Shown: positions 24,158 to 32,860 of the stretch, in pieces
How the letters are laid out: every line of letters begins with the position of its first letter
Position numbering within the stretch: the stretch's first letter is position 1
Source: Streptomyces lydicus
GTDB lineage: Bacteria > Actinomycetota > Actinomycetes > Streptomycetales > Streptomycetaceae
Length of the DNA stretch: 64,000 nt
Assembly: GCF_000717345.1 (NCBI RefSeq)
Contig: NZ_JNZA01000032.1
Coordinates: 1 to 64,000, forward strand
Reading direction: 5' to 3'
The notes under the pieces: generated by a model
Databases searched by the model: none
Told to the model about the DNA's origin: nothing
The model's input: the letters and a program-made list of their open reading frames with translations, nothing else
Position numbers and translations under genes: made by a program

Positions 24158-24886
24158 TCAGTCCCGTCCGGCCAGCCGCAGTACGGCGTCCAGTCCGCGG
24201 TGGGCGCCGGGCGCCGCGCCCGCGGGCAGCACGTACGCACGCAGTCCCGCGCCGGCCGCGCCGCCGTCCTTGGCCGGGTGGTCGCCGACCATGAGCGTCT
24301 CGGCCGGTGCCACGGCCAGCTCGTGGCAGGCGTGGTGGAAGAGCAGCGGGTCGGGCTTTTCGGTGTGGTGCTCGTAGGAGTGCACCCAGGAGGAGATGTA
24401 GGGGGCGAGGCCGTGCCGGGCGAAGGTGGCCCGCAGGTCCCAGCCCACGTCGCTGACCACGCCGACGGCCACGCCGTGGCTCCGCAGGCGGGCGAGGGTG
24501 GGCTCGGCGTCCGCGTAGGGCACCCAGTGCTCGGGCGTCTTGAGCTGCTCGTAGAGCACCCCGGCGACCGGCGCCAGTTCGGCGACCGAGGCGTACCAGG
24601 TGGTGAAGGCGTGCCGGTGCGCCCGCGCGGAGACGTCCCTTGCGCGCTGTGCCGCCACGACGGCAGGGTCCGAGAGGCCGGCTTCGAGGCCGTCGAGCAG
24701 GCGGTCCATCGTCGCGTCGTCCACCGGCCGCGCCAGTGCCGCCCGAATCCTGTCGGCGTACGGGGCGATTTGGAACAGCGTCCCGGAGAAGTCGAAGAGC
24801 ACGGCCCGTACGGGAGCGGGCGGCGCCGAGGGGGCCGACGGGACACGGAGGGGCCCTTCCGGACCGCAGACAGGTAACTCACGCAT
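24158..24886 (-). CDS. HAD-superfamily hydrolase
   Basis: This 242-aa protein has HAD motif I as LFDFSGTLF (nucleophile Asp present, but the usual second Asp is Ser), motif II as GVVSDVGWD, the motif III lysine in HTEKPDPLLF and motif IV as LMVGDHPAKDGG. A helical cap lies between I and II. The DxS variant could alter phosphatase activity or favour a non-phosphatase role. Codon 4 is TTA, which would need the bldA tRNA. The substrate is unknown. Confidence 0.87.
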   Translation of the reverse strand: MRELPVCGPEGPLRVPSAPSAPPAPVRAVLFDFSGTLFQIAPYADRIRAALARPVDDATMDRLLDGLEAGLSDPAVVAAQRARDVSARAHRHAFTTWYASVAELAPVAGVLYEQLKTPEHWVPYADAEPTLARLRSHGVAVGVVSDVGWDLRATFARHGLAPYISSWVHSYEHHTEKPDPLLFHHACHELAVAPAETLMVGDHPAKDGGAAGAGLRAYVLPAGAAPGAHRGLDAVLRLAGRD

Positions 24887-24933
24887 CCGGTCTTTCTACC
24901 GCAACCCCGGTGCGGGGGTGGGCCGTTGGGTGG

Positions 24934-26157
24934 CTACGGGGCGCCCACTGGCGGGAGGCGCAGCTGGAGCCAGCAGGAGAGGCGGACGTCGGGGTCGTCC
25001 AGGGCGAGGCCGAACAGTTCGCGGGCGCGGCGCAGGCGGTACTTGAGGGTGTTGGGGTGGACGGTCAGCCGTTGCGCGGCTTCGGCGATGTTGCCCACAG
25101 CGTCCAGCCAGGCCAGGACCGAGGCGGCGTACGCGGTGCCGCGGCTGCGGTCGTGGACGCGCATGGCGTCGATGGCGGGGTGGCGCAGGGCGGGGCGGCG
25201 GGCCAGTTCGTCGGCGCAGTGCAGCAGCAGGACCTGGGCGTGGACATCGGTGAGCGCCGCGACGTCCGGTGCGTCCGGGGAGGCCGTGGTGACCCGGAGG
25301 ACGTCGTCCACCTCGGCGCGCAGCGCGGGCAGTGCGTCCGGGTCGGTGGCGGGGCGGCTGACGGCGGCGCGCAGCGGTGCCGCGAGGGTGCGGCCGAGCG
25401 CGGCCACGGCCTGCTCGGCCAGCCGGCGGGCCTCGTCCGGGCCGGCCTGGGGCAGCAGCGCGTAGACGGTCTGCCCGACGGCGGCCACGGCTGCGTCGGC
25501 GCGCACCGCGGCCCAGTGCCGGGCGGCCGCCGCGGCCAGCCGGACGGCGCCGGGGCCCAGCGTGTCGGGTCCGCCGGCGGCCGGTGCGAAGCCGAGCAGG
25601 GTCAGCCGGGGCCGGTCGGGCAGACCGAGTTGGAAGCGGATCTCCGACGCCGTTCCGTCGCCGCGCAGCGCGGCCCGCAGGGCGTCCTCGCGGGCCCGCA
25701 GGCCGAGCTCGGCCGAGCTGCGGTGGCGCAGCATGTGCAGCGCCGCCAGTCGTGCGCCGTCCAGCAGCGCCCGGTCGCCCGCCTCGTCCGGCCGGGCCTC
25801 CCCCTCGATCGCCCACAGGGTGCCCAGCGGCAGGTCGCCGGCCCTGATGGCCGCGGCGGCGCGCGGGAGCTCGTCGGGCGCGAGGACCGGCAGCCGGACG
25901 ACGCCCCGTGCACCGAGCACCTCGCGGTACTGGCGCAGCTGCTCGGGGTCGTCGGGTACCCGGCGCTCCAGGATGCCGCGACGGCGCAGCTCGTCGATCC
26001 GCTGGCCGGGCAGCGACGAGTAGGCCAGCACCCGGTGGTCGAGGTCCTCGATCGCCACCGACCCACCGATCACCGCCGCGACGGCGTTGGCCAGGGCGAA
26101 CAGCTCCTCGCTGGTGCCGTCGAGGCCGGGCGGGTTCGGCGTATCCGTCAGATCCAT
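24934..26157 (-). CDS. PucR/CdaR-type transcriptional regulator
   Basis: This 407-aa protein has a variable sensor region (about residues 15-165, starting LFALANAVAAVIGGSVAIED), a central GGDEF-like CdaR part, and the C-terminal PucR helix-turn-helix near residues 335-395 (DAVGNIAEAAQRLTVHPNTL, KYRLRRARELFGL). PucR regulators control purine, amino acid and other catabolic genes. It diverges from lysA, and the 120-base gap may contain its target promoter, but no binding motif stands out. Confidence 0.87.
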   Translation of the reverse strand: MDLTDTPNPPGLDGTSEELFALANAVAAVIGGSVAIEDLDHRVLAYSSLPGQRIDELRRRGILERRVPDDPEQLRQYREVLGARGVVRLPVLAPDELPRAAAAIRAGDLPLGTLWAIEGEARPDEAGDRALLDGARLAALHMLRHRSSAELGLRAREDALRAALRGDGTASEIRFQLGLPDRPRLTLLGFAPAAGGPDTLGPGAVRLAAAAARHWAAVRADAAVAAVGQTVYALLPQAGPDEARRLAEQAVAALGRTLAAPLRAAVSRPATDPDALPALRAEVDDVLRVTTASPDAPDVAALTDVHAQVLLLHCADELARRPALRHPAIDAMRVHDRSRGTAYAASVLAWLDAVGNIAEAAQRLTVHPNTLKYRLRRARELFGLALDDPDVRLSCWLQLRLPPVGAP

Positions 26158-26277
26158 GGCCGGACCCTAGGCGATTTCGCCAACGACGAGCAGTGACGTG
26201 GGCCTCAGCATGGTGGGACCGCCGGGCGCGATGTGCCCGAACGCCCTCCCCGATGCCGCCCCGCAAGGAGCCCTGCC

Positions 26278-27642
26278 ATGGCCGTCCGGCCCCCTGCCGC
26301 CGCACCCGCCACGACCACCGCCGCTTCCCACCCCTCCGCCGACGCCCTGCTGGGGCTCTTCCCGCCGGGCACCTCGACCGCGCCCGACGGTGCGCTGCGC
26401 ATCGGCGGCTGCCACGTCGGCGAACTGGCGGCGCGCTACGGCACCCCGGCGCTGCTCGTCGACGAGGGGGCATTGCGGGCCCGGGCCCGCCGGTATGCCG
26501 ACGCGCTCGCCGTGCGCCGGCCGGGCTCGACGGTGGCGTTCGCCTCCAAGGCGTTTCCCTGCACCGCCGTCTACCGGCTGCTCGCCGAGGAGGGCCTGGG
26601 CGTCGATGTCGCCAGCGGCGGCGAACTGGCCCTCGCGCTCGCGGCGGGCACCGACCCGGCGCGGGTGATCGTGCACGGCAACGCCAAGACCGACGAGTTT
26701 CTCCGGGCGGCCGTCGAGGCCCGCGTCGGCCTTGTCGTCATCGACAACTTCGACGACATCGACCGCCTGGAACGCCTCCTCGCCGCTCCGGCGGCGGCAA
26801 CGGGCTCCGCCGCCCCGGACGCCGGCACCTACCGGCAGCCGGTGCTCGTGCGCGTCACCCCCGACATCCGTCCCGACACCCACGCCGCGGTCTCCACCGG
26901 GCAGCGCGACTCCAAGTTCGGCCTGCTGGTGCCGCAGGCGCGCGAGGCGATCGCCCGGCTGCGCGCCAGCGACCGGCTGCGCCTCGACGGACTGCATGTG
27001 CACATCGGTTCGCAGATCCTCGACACCGAGCCGTTCGTGCGGGCCGTGGCCGCGGTGGCCGAGCTCGGCACGTTCCCGGTGTACGACCTCGGGGGCGGGC
27101 TGGGCGCCCGGTACACGTACGACGACCGGCCGCCGAGCGTCGAGGCGTACCTGGACGCGCTGACCGCGGCCGCCGACGCCCTGCTGCCGGCCGGCGCGCG
27201 GATCGTCATCGAGCCCGGCCGGTCGCTGGTCGCCGGGGCGGGCGTCTCGCTCTACCGCGTGGTGACGGTCAAACGGGCGCACGGCGAGACCTTCGTCGCG
27301 GTGGACGGCGGGATGGGCGACAACCTCGAAGTCTCGCTGTACGGCCAGCGGTTCGAGGCGACGGTCGCCACCCGGCCGGGCGGCGGCGCCGACGGCGAGC
27401 TGTGCCGGGTCGTCGGACGGCACTGCGAATCCGGCGACGTGCTCAGCGCGGGCGTGCTCCTCGACGACCCGCGGCCGGGCGACCTGATCGCCGTCCCGGT
27501 CACCGGCGCGTACACCTACTCGCTCGCCAACAACTACAACGCCGCCCGGCGCCCCCCGGTCGTCTTCTGCCGCGACGGCCGCTCCCGCCCCGTCGTCCGC
27601 CGCGAGACCTACGCCGACCTGATGCGCCGTGACCTGCCCTGA
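26278..27642 (+). CDS. lysA: Diaminopimelate decarboxylase
   Basis: This 454-aa fold-type III PLP decarboxylase converts meso-diaminopimelate to lysine. The PLP lysine is in VAFASKAFPCTAVYRLL; further motifs are GVDVASGGELALA, LHVHIGSQILDTEPF, the glycine-rich YDLGGGLGARYTYDD, EPGRSLVAGAGV and the dimer-interface CESGDVL. Length and motif set match LysA, although the related carboxynorspermidine or arginine decarboxylases cannot be wholly excluded. AAGGAG precedes the ATG. It is a single gene divergent from a PucR regulator, so it may be a second copy used in specialised metabolism. Confidence 0.88.
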   Translation: MAVRPPAAAPATTTAASHPSADALLGLFPPGTSTAPDGALRIGGCHVGELAARYGTPALLVDEGALRARARRYADALAVRRPGSTVAFASKAFPCTAVYRLLAEEGLGVDVASGGELALALAAGTDPARVIVHGNAKTDEFLRAAVEARVGLVVIDNFDDIDRLERLLAAPAAATGSAAPDAGTYRQPVLVRVTPDIRPDTHAAVSTGQRDSKFGLLVPQAREAIARLRASDRLRLDGLHVHIGSQILDTEPFVRAVAAVAELGTFPVYDLGGGLGARYTYDDRPPSVEAYLDALTAAADALLPAGARIVIEPGRSLVAGAGVSLYRVVTVKRAHGETFVAVDGGMGDNLEVSLYGQRFEATVATRPGGGADGELCRVVGRHCESGDVLSAGVLLDDPRPGDLIAVPVTGAYTYSLANNYNAARRPPVVFCRDGRSRPVVRRETYADLMRRDLP

Positions 27643-27786
27643 CGGCGCCTGAGGTCGCTCACCGGACGGCCGGCGGCCCGCGGAGGGAGGGGCGCCGAGG
27701 AGCGGCGGCGCCCGCTCCCCCGCCGCCGGCCGGATCGGGTGACCCTCACGTTCCGTCGTCGAGGCGGGGTGGGACGATGGGGCGTC

Positions 27787-28557
27787 ATGGATGCGGGGCG
27801 GGTACTCAGGGGGCTGCGCGCCGCGGTGTTCGCGGTGGTGTGTGTGCTGCTCGCCGCGCTGGGGCACGTGGTGATGTCGGATGCCACGGTTCCCGCGTGG
27901 ATGCTGCTCTCGGCCGGGGCGGCCACCGCGGCCGGTGCCTGGTGTGTCGCGGGCCGGGAACGCGGCCCGGTGCTGGTGGGGTTGCTGACCGTCGGTACCC
28001 AGGCGGCCCTGCACAGTGCCTTCTCGCTCGGCCAGGTGCTGGCCGCCGGCGCCGGTGGGCGGGGCACGCAGCTGTCGGTACGGCAGTGGGCGGCCGCCTG
28101 GATGTGCGGCGCCCAGGAGATGCCGGTCTCCGGCGGTCATGCGGACCGGATGCTGGAGCTGATGCGTCAGCAGATGGCGGATGTCCAGGGCATGACGAGC
28201 ATGCCGGGCATGGCGCATCCGGCGCCGCACGGGGACATGGCCGGCATGGCGCAGCACGGCAGCGCGGCCGGCATGGTCGCCGCGCACCTGCTGGTCGCCC
28301 TGCTCGGCGCGGTGTGGCTGTGGGGTGGCGAGCGGGCCGCGTTCCGGCTCGTACGGAGCGTGTCGGTGCGGCTGTTCGCGCCGCTGGTGCTCGTCCTGCG
28401 GAGGGTGCTGCCCGAGGCGCGGCCCGTCGTGCGCGCCGCCCGGCAGGAGCCGCGGCGCGCGGTGCAGAAGTTGCTGCTGGCCCACGCGATGTCGCTGCGG
28501 GGTCCGCCGCGTGAGCCGGCTGTCGGCCTTCGGCTGACAGCAGGGGCGAATACCTGA
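27787..28557 (+). CDS. Membrane protein with Met/His-rich loop
   Basis: This 256-aa protein has about five hydrophobic segments, the first two near residues 10-55 and the last near 165-185. Before the last lies an extracytoplasmic-looking loop rich in Met and His (MPGMAHPAPHGDMAGMAQHG), a composition seen in copper-handling proteins. A basic C-terminal region with RRVLPEARPVVRAARQEPRR follows. I do not recognise the family; copper or silver binding is inferred from composition only. A small protein in the copper operon at 36.5 kb carries a similar Met/His patch. The ATG at 27787 has no strong ribosome binding site. Confidence 0.65.
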   Translation: MDAGRVLRGLRAAVFAVVCVLLAALGHVVMSDATVPAWMLLSAGAATAAGAWCVAGRERGPVLVGLLTVGTQAALHSAFSLGQVLAAGAGGRGTQLSVRQWAAAWMCGAQEMPVSGGHADRMLELMRQQMADVQGMTSMPGMAHPAPHGDMAGMAQHGSAAGMVAAHLLVALLGAVWLWGGERAAFRLVRSVSVRLFAPLVLVLRRVLPEARPVVRAARQEPRRAVQKLLLAHAMSLRGPPREPAVGLRLTAGANT

Positions 28558-28759
28558 GCCGAGGACATCTCCTTCCGGGCGCCGCGCGCCGGGTGCGGTC
28601 GCGCACCGGGTGCCGTCGGGCGCTGCGCCGGGTGCGGTGGGCTGCGCGCGTACGTGCGTACGTGCATACATGGCCACCTGCTCACGCGCGGCGGAGGGGG
28701 CCTTGGCTCCGACGTCACCGGGCGCCGTCGAAACGAGGCGGCGGCCGGCTCATGCGAAG

Positions 28760-28789
28760 GACTCCAGTGGACTCCAAGAGACTCCAGAT
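28760..28789. repeat. Three 10-base tandem repeats in an otherwise empty gap
   Basis: GACTCCA recurs at 28760, 28770 and 28780 with three variable bases after each, an exact 10-base period. It lies in the 323-base gap (28558-28880) between convergent genes. That gap also has a run of alternating GTACGTGC units near 28650-28675 and no convincing gene. Confidence 0.5.
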
Positions 28790-28880
28790 GAAGCAGGCTG
28801 CCCGGATGCGGGTGGCGCCGCTGACCGCCTCCGCCGGCGGAACCCGCGCCGGTGCGGGCCGGTGCCCGTACGGCGGGCGG

Positions 28881-29180
28881 TCAGCCGGCCGGCTCGTCGC
28901 CGGTGTCCGGCGCGCCGGCGCCGGGAACCGCTGCGGCGGGCCGGGCGGTGGCCGACCGCAGCCCGGCGAGCAGCGCGTCGACGGACGCCGCGGCGTCCTC
29001 CTCGGCGCGCGCCGCGGCACGGTCGAGGTGCCTGGTCAGGGCCCGGGCGTGCGCTTCCCAGCGCCGGCAGTCCGGGCAGCCGGCGAGGTGGTCGTCGAGC
29101 CGCCGGGCGGTGAGGCCGGGGGGCAGTTCCTCCCCGTCACACCGGGCGGAGAGGGCCGTACGGGCGCGCGAGCAGTGCAT
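28881..29180 (-). CDS. Zinc-finger anti-sigma-like protein
   Basis: This 99-aa protein has a zf-HC2 core, RLDDHLAGCPDCRRWEAH (His-x3-Cys-x2-Cys), preceded by MHCSRARTALSARCDGE, the typical start of ZAS anti-sigma factors. It lacks a membrane helix and ends in a Pro/Ala/Gly tail, so it is probably cytosolic. It diverges from the ECF sigma gene with a 49-base gap, rather than following it as usual, and probably binds that sigma factor. The ATG at 29180 matches the family start. Confidence 0.82.
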   Translation of the reverse strand: MHCSRARTALSARCDGEELPPGLTARRLDDHLAGCPDCRRWEAHARALTRHLDRAAARAEEDAAASVDALLAGLRSATARPAAAVPGAGAPDTGDEPAG

Positions 29181-29229
29181 GCGTCCATCCTCCCCGAAGC
29201 GTGCGCGGGCGGCGAGGGGCGGTCGTGGC

Positions 29230-29841
29230 ATGCGGGATGACGAAGCGGTGACGGGCTGGGCGCTGGCCGCGCGCAGCGGCGACGAGCGGGCCGTCGAGCA
29301 GTTCGTGCGGGCCACGCAGCTCGATGTGCGGCGCTATGTGACGCATCTCAGCGGCGACCCCCAGGCGACCGACGACCTGATGCAGGACACCTATGTGCGG
29401 GCACTGCGCAGTCTGCCCCGGTTCGAGGGCCGGTCCTCGGCGCGGACCTGGCTGCTGACCATCGCCCGGCGGGTGGTGGCGGACCGGATCCGGTCCCACT
29501 CGTCCCGGCCGCGGCTCGCCGCGACCGATGACTGGCAGTCGGCCGCGGAGCGGGTGCAGCCGCGCGGGGTGCCGGGCTTCGACGAGGGCGTCGCGCTGGC
29601 CGAGCTGCTCGCGGCGCTGGTGCCGGAGCGGCGGGAGGCGTTCGTGCTCACGCAGTTGCTGGGGCTGCCGTACGCGGCGGCGGCCGGGGTGATGGGCTGC
29701 CCGGTGGGGACCGTACGGTCCCGGGTGGCGCGGGCCCGGGAGACGCTGGTCGCGCTGGTGACGGATGCCGAGCGGGCGGAGCCCGGCCGGCCGACGCGGG
29801 CGCTGGCGGGCGCGGCTGCCGGAGCGGGCGCGGTGGCCTGA
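29230..29841 (+). CDS. ECF-family RNA polymerase sigma factor
   Basis: This 203-aa protein contains region 2 (FVRATQLDVRRYVTHLSGDP, DDLMQDTYVRALRSLPRFEG, WLLTIARRVVADRIRS) and region 4 (LVPERREAFVLTQLLGLPYA, GCPVGTVRSRVARARETL). There is no extra domain beyond an Ala-rich tail. It is paired with a divergent zinc-finger protein that probably holds it inactive. The regulon is unknown; no matching -35/-10 motif is recognisable by eye. Confidence 0.9.
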   Translation: MRDDEAVTGWALAARSGDERAVEQFVRATQLDVRRYVTHLSGDPQATDDLMQDTYVRALRSLPRFEGRSSARTWLLTIARRVVADRIRSHSSRPRLAATDDWQSAAERVQPRGVPGFDEGVALAELLAALVPERREAFVLTQLLGLPYAAAAGVMGCPVGTVRSRVARARETLVALVTDAERAEPGRPTRALAGAAAGAGAVA

Positions 29842-30054
29842 CGGATGCCGGCCGCGTTCCCGGTCCGACGACCGGGGCGCGGCCGGCGCCGTGCGGGGCC
29901 CGTGGACGGCCGGTGCCGGTGGCCCGGGGGCAGCCCGCCGTGGCCGTACGCGAACGGGCTTGCCACTGGCGTTCGGGGCCGTGGTGGAGGGGCGGGCGGC
30001 CCATTACGCTGTCTTCTCGCCGGGCTCGACGTCGGGCGGGGGGACGGTGGCACT

Positions 30055-31527
30055 GTGACACAGCCGGGGCAGGTGATCGGCGGCCGTTATCGGCTGGCCG
30101 AAGAGCTGGGGGCCGGAGGGTTCGGCCGGGTCTGGAAGGCACACGACCAGACGCTCCGCACCGACGTGGCGGTCAAGGAGCTGTGGCTGCCGCCGGCGAT
30201 GGCGGCCGCCGAACGGTCCGAGCGGCTGCAGCGCGCCCGACGCGAAGCGCTCAACGCGGTGAAGCTGCGCGACCATCCGCACATCGTCAGCGTCTACGAC
30301 GTCGTCATCGAGGACGACGCCCCGTGGATCGTCATGCAGCTCGTCGTCGGGAGGTCGTTACAGGAACACCTCGGCAGGCGCGGCCCGCTGCCGCCGGACA
30401 CCGCGGCGAAGATCGCGACGGCGCTGCTGAAGGCGCTCGGCGCGATGCACGCCGCCGGGATCGTGCACCGCGACCTCAAACCCGCCAACGTCATGCTGGC
30501 CGACGACGGGGACGTGCTGCTCACCGACTTCGGGATCGCCGTCAGCAGGACGGATCCCCGGCTGACCGCGTCGGGGGCGGTCATCGGTTCGGTGGGGTAC
30601 CTCGCGCCGGAGCGGGCCCGCGGCGAGAACGGCCGGGCCGCCAGCGACCTGTTCTCGCTCGGCGCGACCCTCTACGAGGCCGTGGAGGGCGTCGCGCCGT
30701 TCAGCCGTGACACCCCGGCCGGTTCGCTCCACGCGGTCGTGTACGAGGAGGCTGCCCCGCTGCGGCGGGCGGGACGGCTCGCGCCGCTGATCACCGGCCT
30801 GCTGGCGAAGGACCCGGACGAACGCCTCACCGTCGCCGCGGCGCTGGCGCTGCTCAACTCCCCGTCGGGCCCGGCCGGTTCCGCCGCCGACGCCTCTTCC
30901 AAGACGTCCGAGGCGCCGGCCGCACCGCGGCAGCCGCAGGTGCCCAGGACGCGGAAGATGCCGGAGCAGCCGAAGCCGGGCAAGAGGGCCGAGGCACCGA
31001 AGCCGCGGGCGACACCGCAGGCGCCGAGGCCGCGGAAGGCCGCGTCCGGGGGCGGGCCGGCCGCCGCGCACCGTACACCGCCGCCGAAGCCCGCCAGGCC
31101 CAAGACAGCGGCCGGGGCGCAAGGGGCGAAGGCGGCGCAGTCGGATTCCTCCGGGGGCACGCTCGGCCTGCTCGCCGTCATCGCCCTGATCCTCGGGGTC
31201 CTCTACGCCGACAACCAGGACTTCGCCAACTGGGTCAGCTCCACTGCGCACGGGGATATCGCCAAGGCCCAGACCGGCGACTGCGTCCACGACATCCCCG
31301 CCCACGACAAGGACCCCGGCGGCTGGGTCACGGTCCCGTGCTGGTCGGCCGCCACCCGGTACACCGTCCTCGTCCGGCTCGGCCCCTCGAGCTCCAGGCT
31401 CGCCACGGGCTGCCAGCTCATCAGCCCTTCGTGGAAGGTCACCTACGGCCACCAGCAGGTCACCTTCCTCGACGACAGCAATCAGTCCGCCACCCTGTGC
31501 GTGGTGCCCAAGCACGACGACGAGTAG
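30055..31527 (+). CDS. Membrane-anchored Ser/Thr protein kinase (PknB-like)
   Basis: This 490-aa protein has an N-terminal kinase domain (about residues 10-265): glycine loop ELGAGGFGRVWKAHD, catalytic Lys41 in VAVKEL, HRDLKPANVML, LTDFGIAVS and GSVGYLAPERARG. A Pro/Lys-rich linker (about 275-360), one membrane helix (LGLLAVIALILGVLYA) and an extracellular domain of about 110 residues with four cysteines, probably two disulfides, follow. This is the receptor-kinase layout of actinobacteria, but without PASTA repeats. The start is GTG. Codon 102 is TTA, implying bldA dependence. Confidence 0.9.
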   Translation: MTQPGQVIGGRYRLAEELGAGGFGRVWKAHDQTLRTDVAVKELWLPPAMAAAERSERLQRARREALNAVKLRDHPHIVSVYDVVIEDDAPWIVMQLVVGRSLQEHLGRRGPLPPDTAAKIATALLKALGAMHAAGIVHRDLKPANVMLADDGDVLLTDFGIAVSRTDPRLTASGAVIGSVGYLAPERARGENGRAASDLFSLGATLYEAVEGVAPFSRDTPAGSLHAVVYEEAAPLRRAGRLAPLITGLLAKDPDERLTVAAALALLNSPSGPAGSAADASSKTSEAPAAPRQPQVPRTRKMPEQPKPGKRAEAPKPRATPQAPRPRKAASGGGPAAAHRTPPPKPARPKTAAGAQGAKAAQSDSSGGTLGLLAVIALILGVLYADNQDFANWVSSTAHGDIAKAQTGDCVHDIPAHDKDPGGWVTVPCWSAATRYTVLVRLGPSSSRLATGCQLISPSWKVTYGHQQVTFLDDSNQSATLCVVPKHDDE

Positions 31528-31550
31528 GCAGTTTCGTTTGGATCAGCCGA

Positions 31551-32789
31551 TCAGCTGTGTCGTGCTCGGGGGAGCTGCCAGTCGCCGCCGCGGTCCTCCT
31601 TCGACCAGCGCGCGACGAGGTCGGGGATGTGCAGGAAGCAAGCCAGTGCGGTGACTGCCTGGAAGGCGTCGATGGCGCGCCGGGTCATCGGCATGCCCAG
31701 GCGCAGGAGTCGCGGATTGACCTCGGCCTGGATGTGGTTGACGAAGGGCCGCAGCACGGTGTCGTAGTTCGCCAGTGCGGTCGGGAGATCGTCCGGGTGC
31801 CGATTGATCTCGTCGGCCAGGACGTAGGCGCCGACCAGGCCGCCGGAGATTCCCATGCCGCTGTAGGGGGAAGCACAGTGCGCGGCGTCCCCGGCCAGGA
31901 CCACGCGGCCCTTGGACCAGGTGTCGGTGCGCACCTGGGCGATCTCCTGGGAGTAGAAGAAGGGGCTGGTCCTCATGCCCTCGATGAAGCGCTCGGTCTG
32001 CCATCCGGCGTCGCGGAACCTGCTCGCCCAGAACTCCTGCTGCCGCCCGACGGGGTCCCGGTGGATCGCCGAGGCTTCCTCGGATTCTTCCCGCAGCACG
32101 AAGTAGACCTGGGTCTCGGTCGGATTGTGGCTGCGGCGCATGATCTGACGGCCGCCCGGGACCATATAGGTGTCCCGGATGTCGCTGTCGGAATCGATGC
32201 GCGGGACGAACCAGTACGCCATGTGGATGCCGACCCGCCAATACGGGTCGAAGCCCTCCGGGAGGATCGCCCGGCGGATGCGTGATCCCTGTCCGTCCGC
32301 GCCGACCATGAGGTCGAACTCGCCGGACGACCCGTCGGAGAAGTGCGCGACGACCTTGTGCTCGTCCTGCTCGAAACCGTCCACGCTCTTGCCGAAGACG
32401 TACGCGGCGTCGTGCCTGGTCGCCTCGTTGAGGATGCGTACCAGGTCGCCGCGCATGATCTCGTACTCGGATGTCAGTGTCTGGCGGCCCTGCCCGGAGG
32501 TGTTGGCCATGATCGTCGCTTTGGCCTTGCCGTGGGCGTCGACGAAGGCGACGCCCTTCTCGTCCACGAGCTTGCCCCGGACGGCGTCGAGGAGTCCCAT
32601 GCGGCGGACGGCCTCGATGCCCTGACCCCGGAGGTCGACCTGGGCGCCGGTGGCCCGCAGGGCGGGGAAGCGTTCGGCGACGGTCACCCGGTGGCCGCCC
32701 CGCGTCAGCCAGAAGGCCAGCGCCTGCCCCGCGACTCCGCCGCCGGCGATGAGGACTCGTAAGGATCGCGTTCCCGAACCCTGTGTCAT
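31551..32789 (-). CDS. FAD-dependent aromatic monooxygenase (TetX/PHBH-like)
   Basis: This 412-aa class A flavoprotein monooxygenase has the ADP-binding fold LRVLIAGGGVAGQALAFWL, a DG-type motif in DLMVGADGQGSRIRRAI, and the FAD-ribityl motif VLAGDAAHCASPYSGMGISG. Related enzymes hydroxylate aromatic polyketides, and TetX inactivates tetracyclines. The gene diverges from a close TetR homologue across tetO-like operators, so tetracycline or a similar ring system is a plausible inducer and substrate. The ATG at 32789 has GAGGTGG about four bases upstream. Confidence 0.87.
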   Translation of the reverse strand: MTQGSGTRSLRVLIAGGGVAGQALAFWLTRGGHRVTVAERFPALRATGAQVDLRGQGIEAVRRMGLLDAVRGKLVDEKGVAFVDAHGKAKATIMANTSGQGRQTLTSEYEIMRGDLVRILNEATRHDAAYVFGKSVDGFEQDEHKVVAHFSDGSSGEFDLMVGADGQGSRIRRAILPEGFDPYWRVGIHMAYWFVPRIDSDSDIRDTYMVPGGRQIMRRSHNPTETQVYFVLREESEEASAIHRDPVGRQQEFWASRFRDAGWQTERFIEGMRTSPFFYSQEIAQVRTDTWSKGRVVLAGDAAHCASPYSGMGISGGLVGAYVLADEINRHPDDLPTALANYDTVLRPFVNHIQAEVNPRLLRLGMPMTRRAIDAFQAVTALACFLHIPDLVARWSKEDRGGDWQLPRARHS

Positions 32790-32805
32790 GATCCACCACC
32801 TCAAA

Positions 32806-32853
32806 ATCTATCGGTGAATGATTCCTTTCGAGAGTTATCTATCAGCGATAGAT
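32806..32853. promoter_or_regulatory. Two tetO-like operators
   Basis: ATCTATC-AGC-GATAGAT (32837-32853) is a perfect 7-base dyad almost identical to the classical tetO core (CTATCAGTGATAG, as I remember it). A weaker copy, ATCTATCGGTGAATGAT (32806-32822), lies 31 bases away, matching the two-operator spacing of transposon tet regions. They sit between the monooxygenase and TetR genes; the strong site ends seven bases before the TetR start. Confidence 0.8.
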
Positions 32854-32860
32854 TGTCAAT

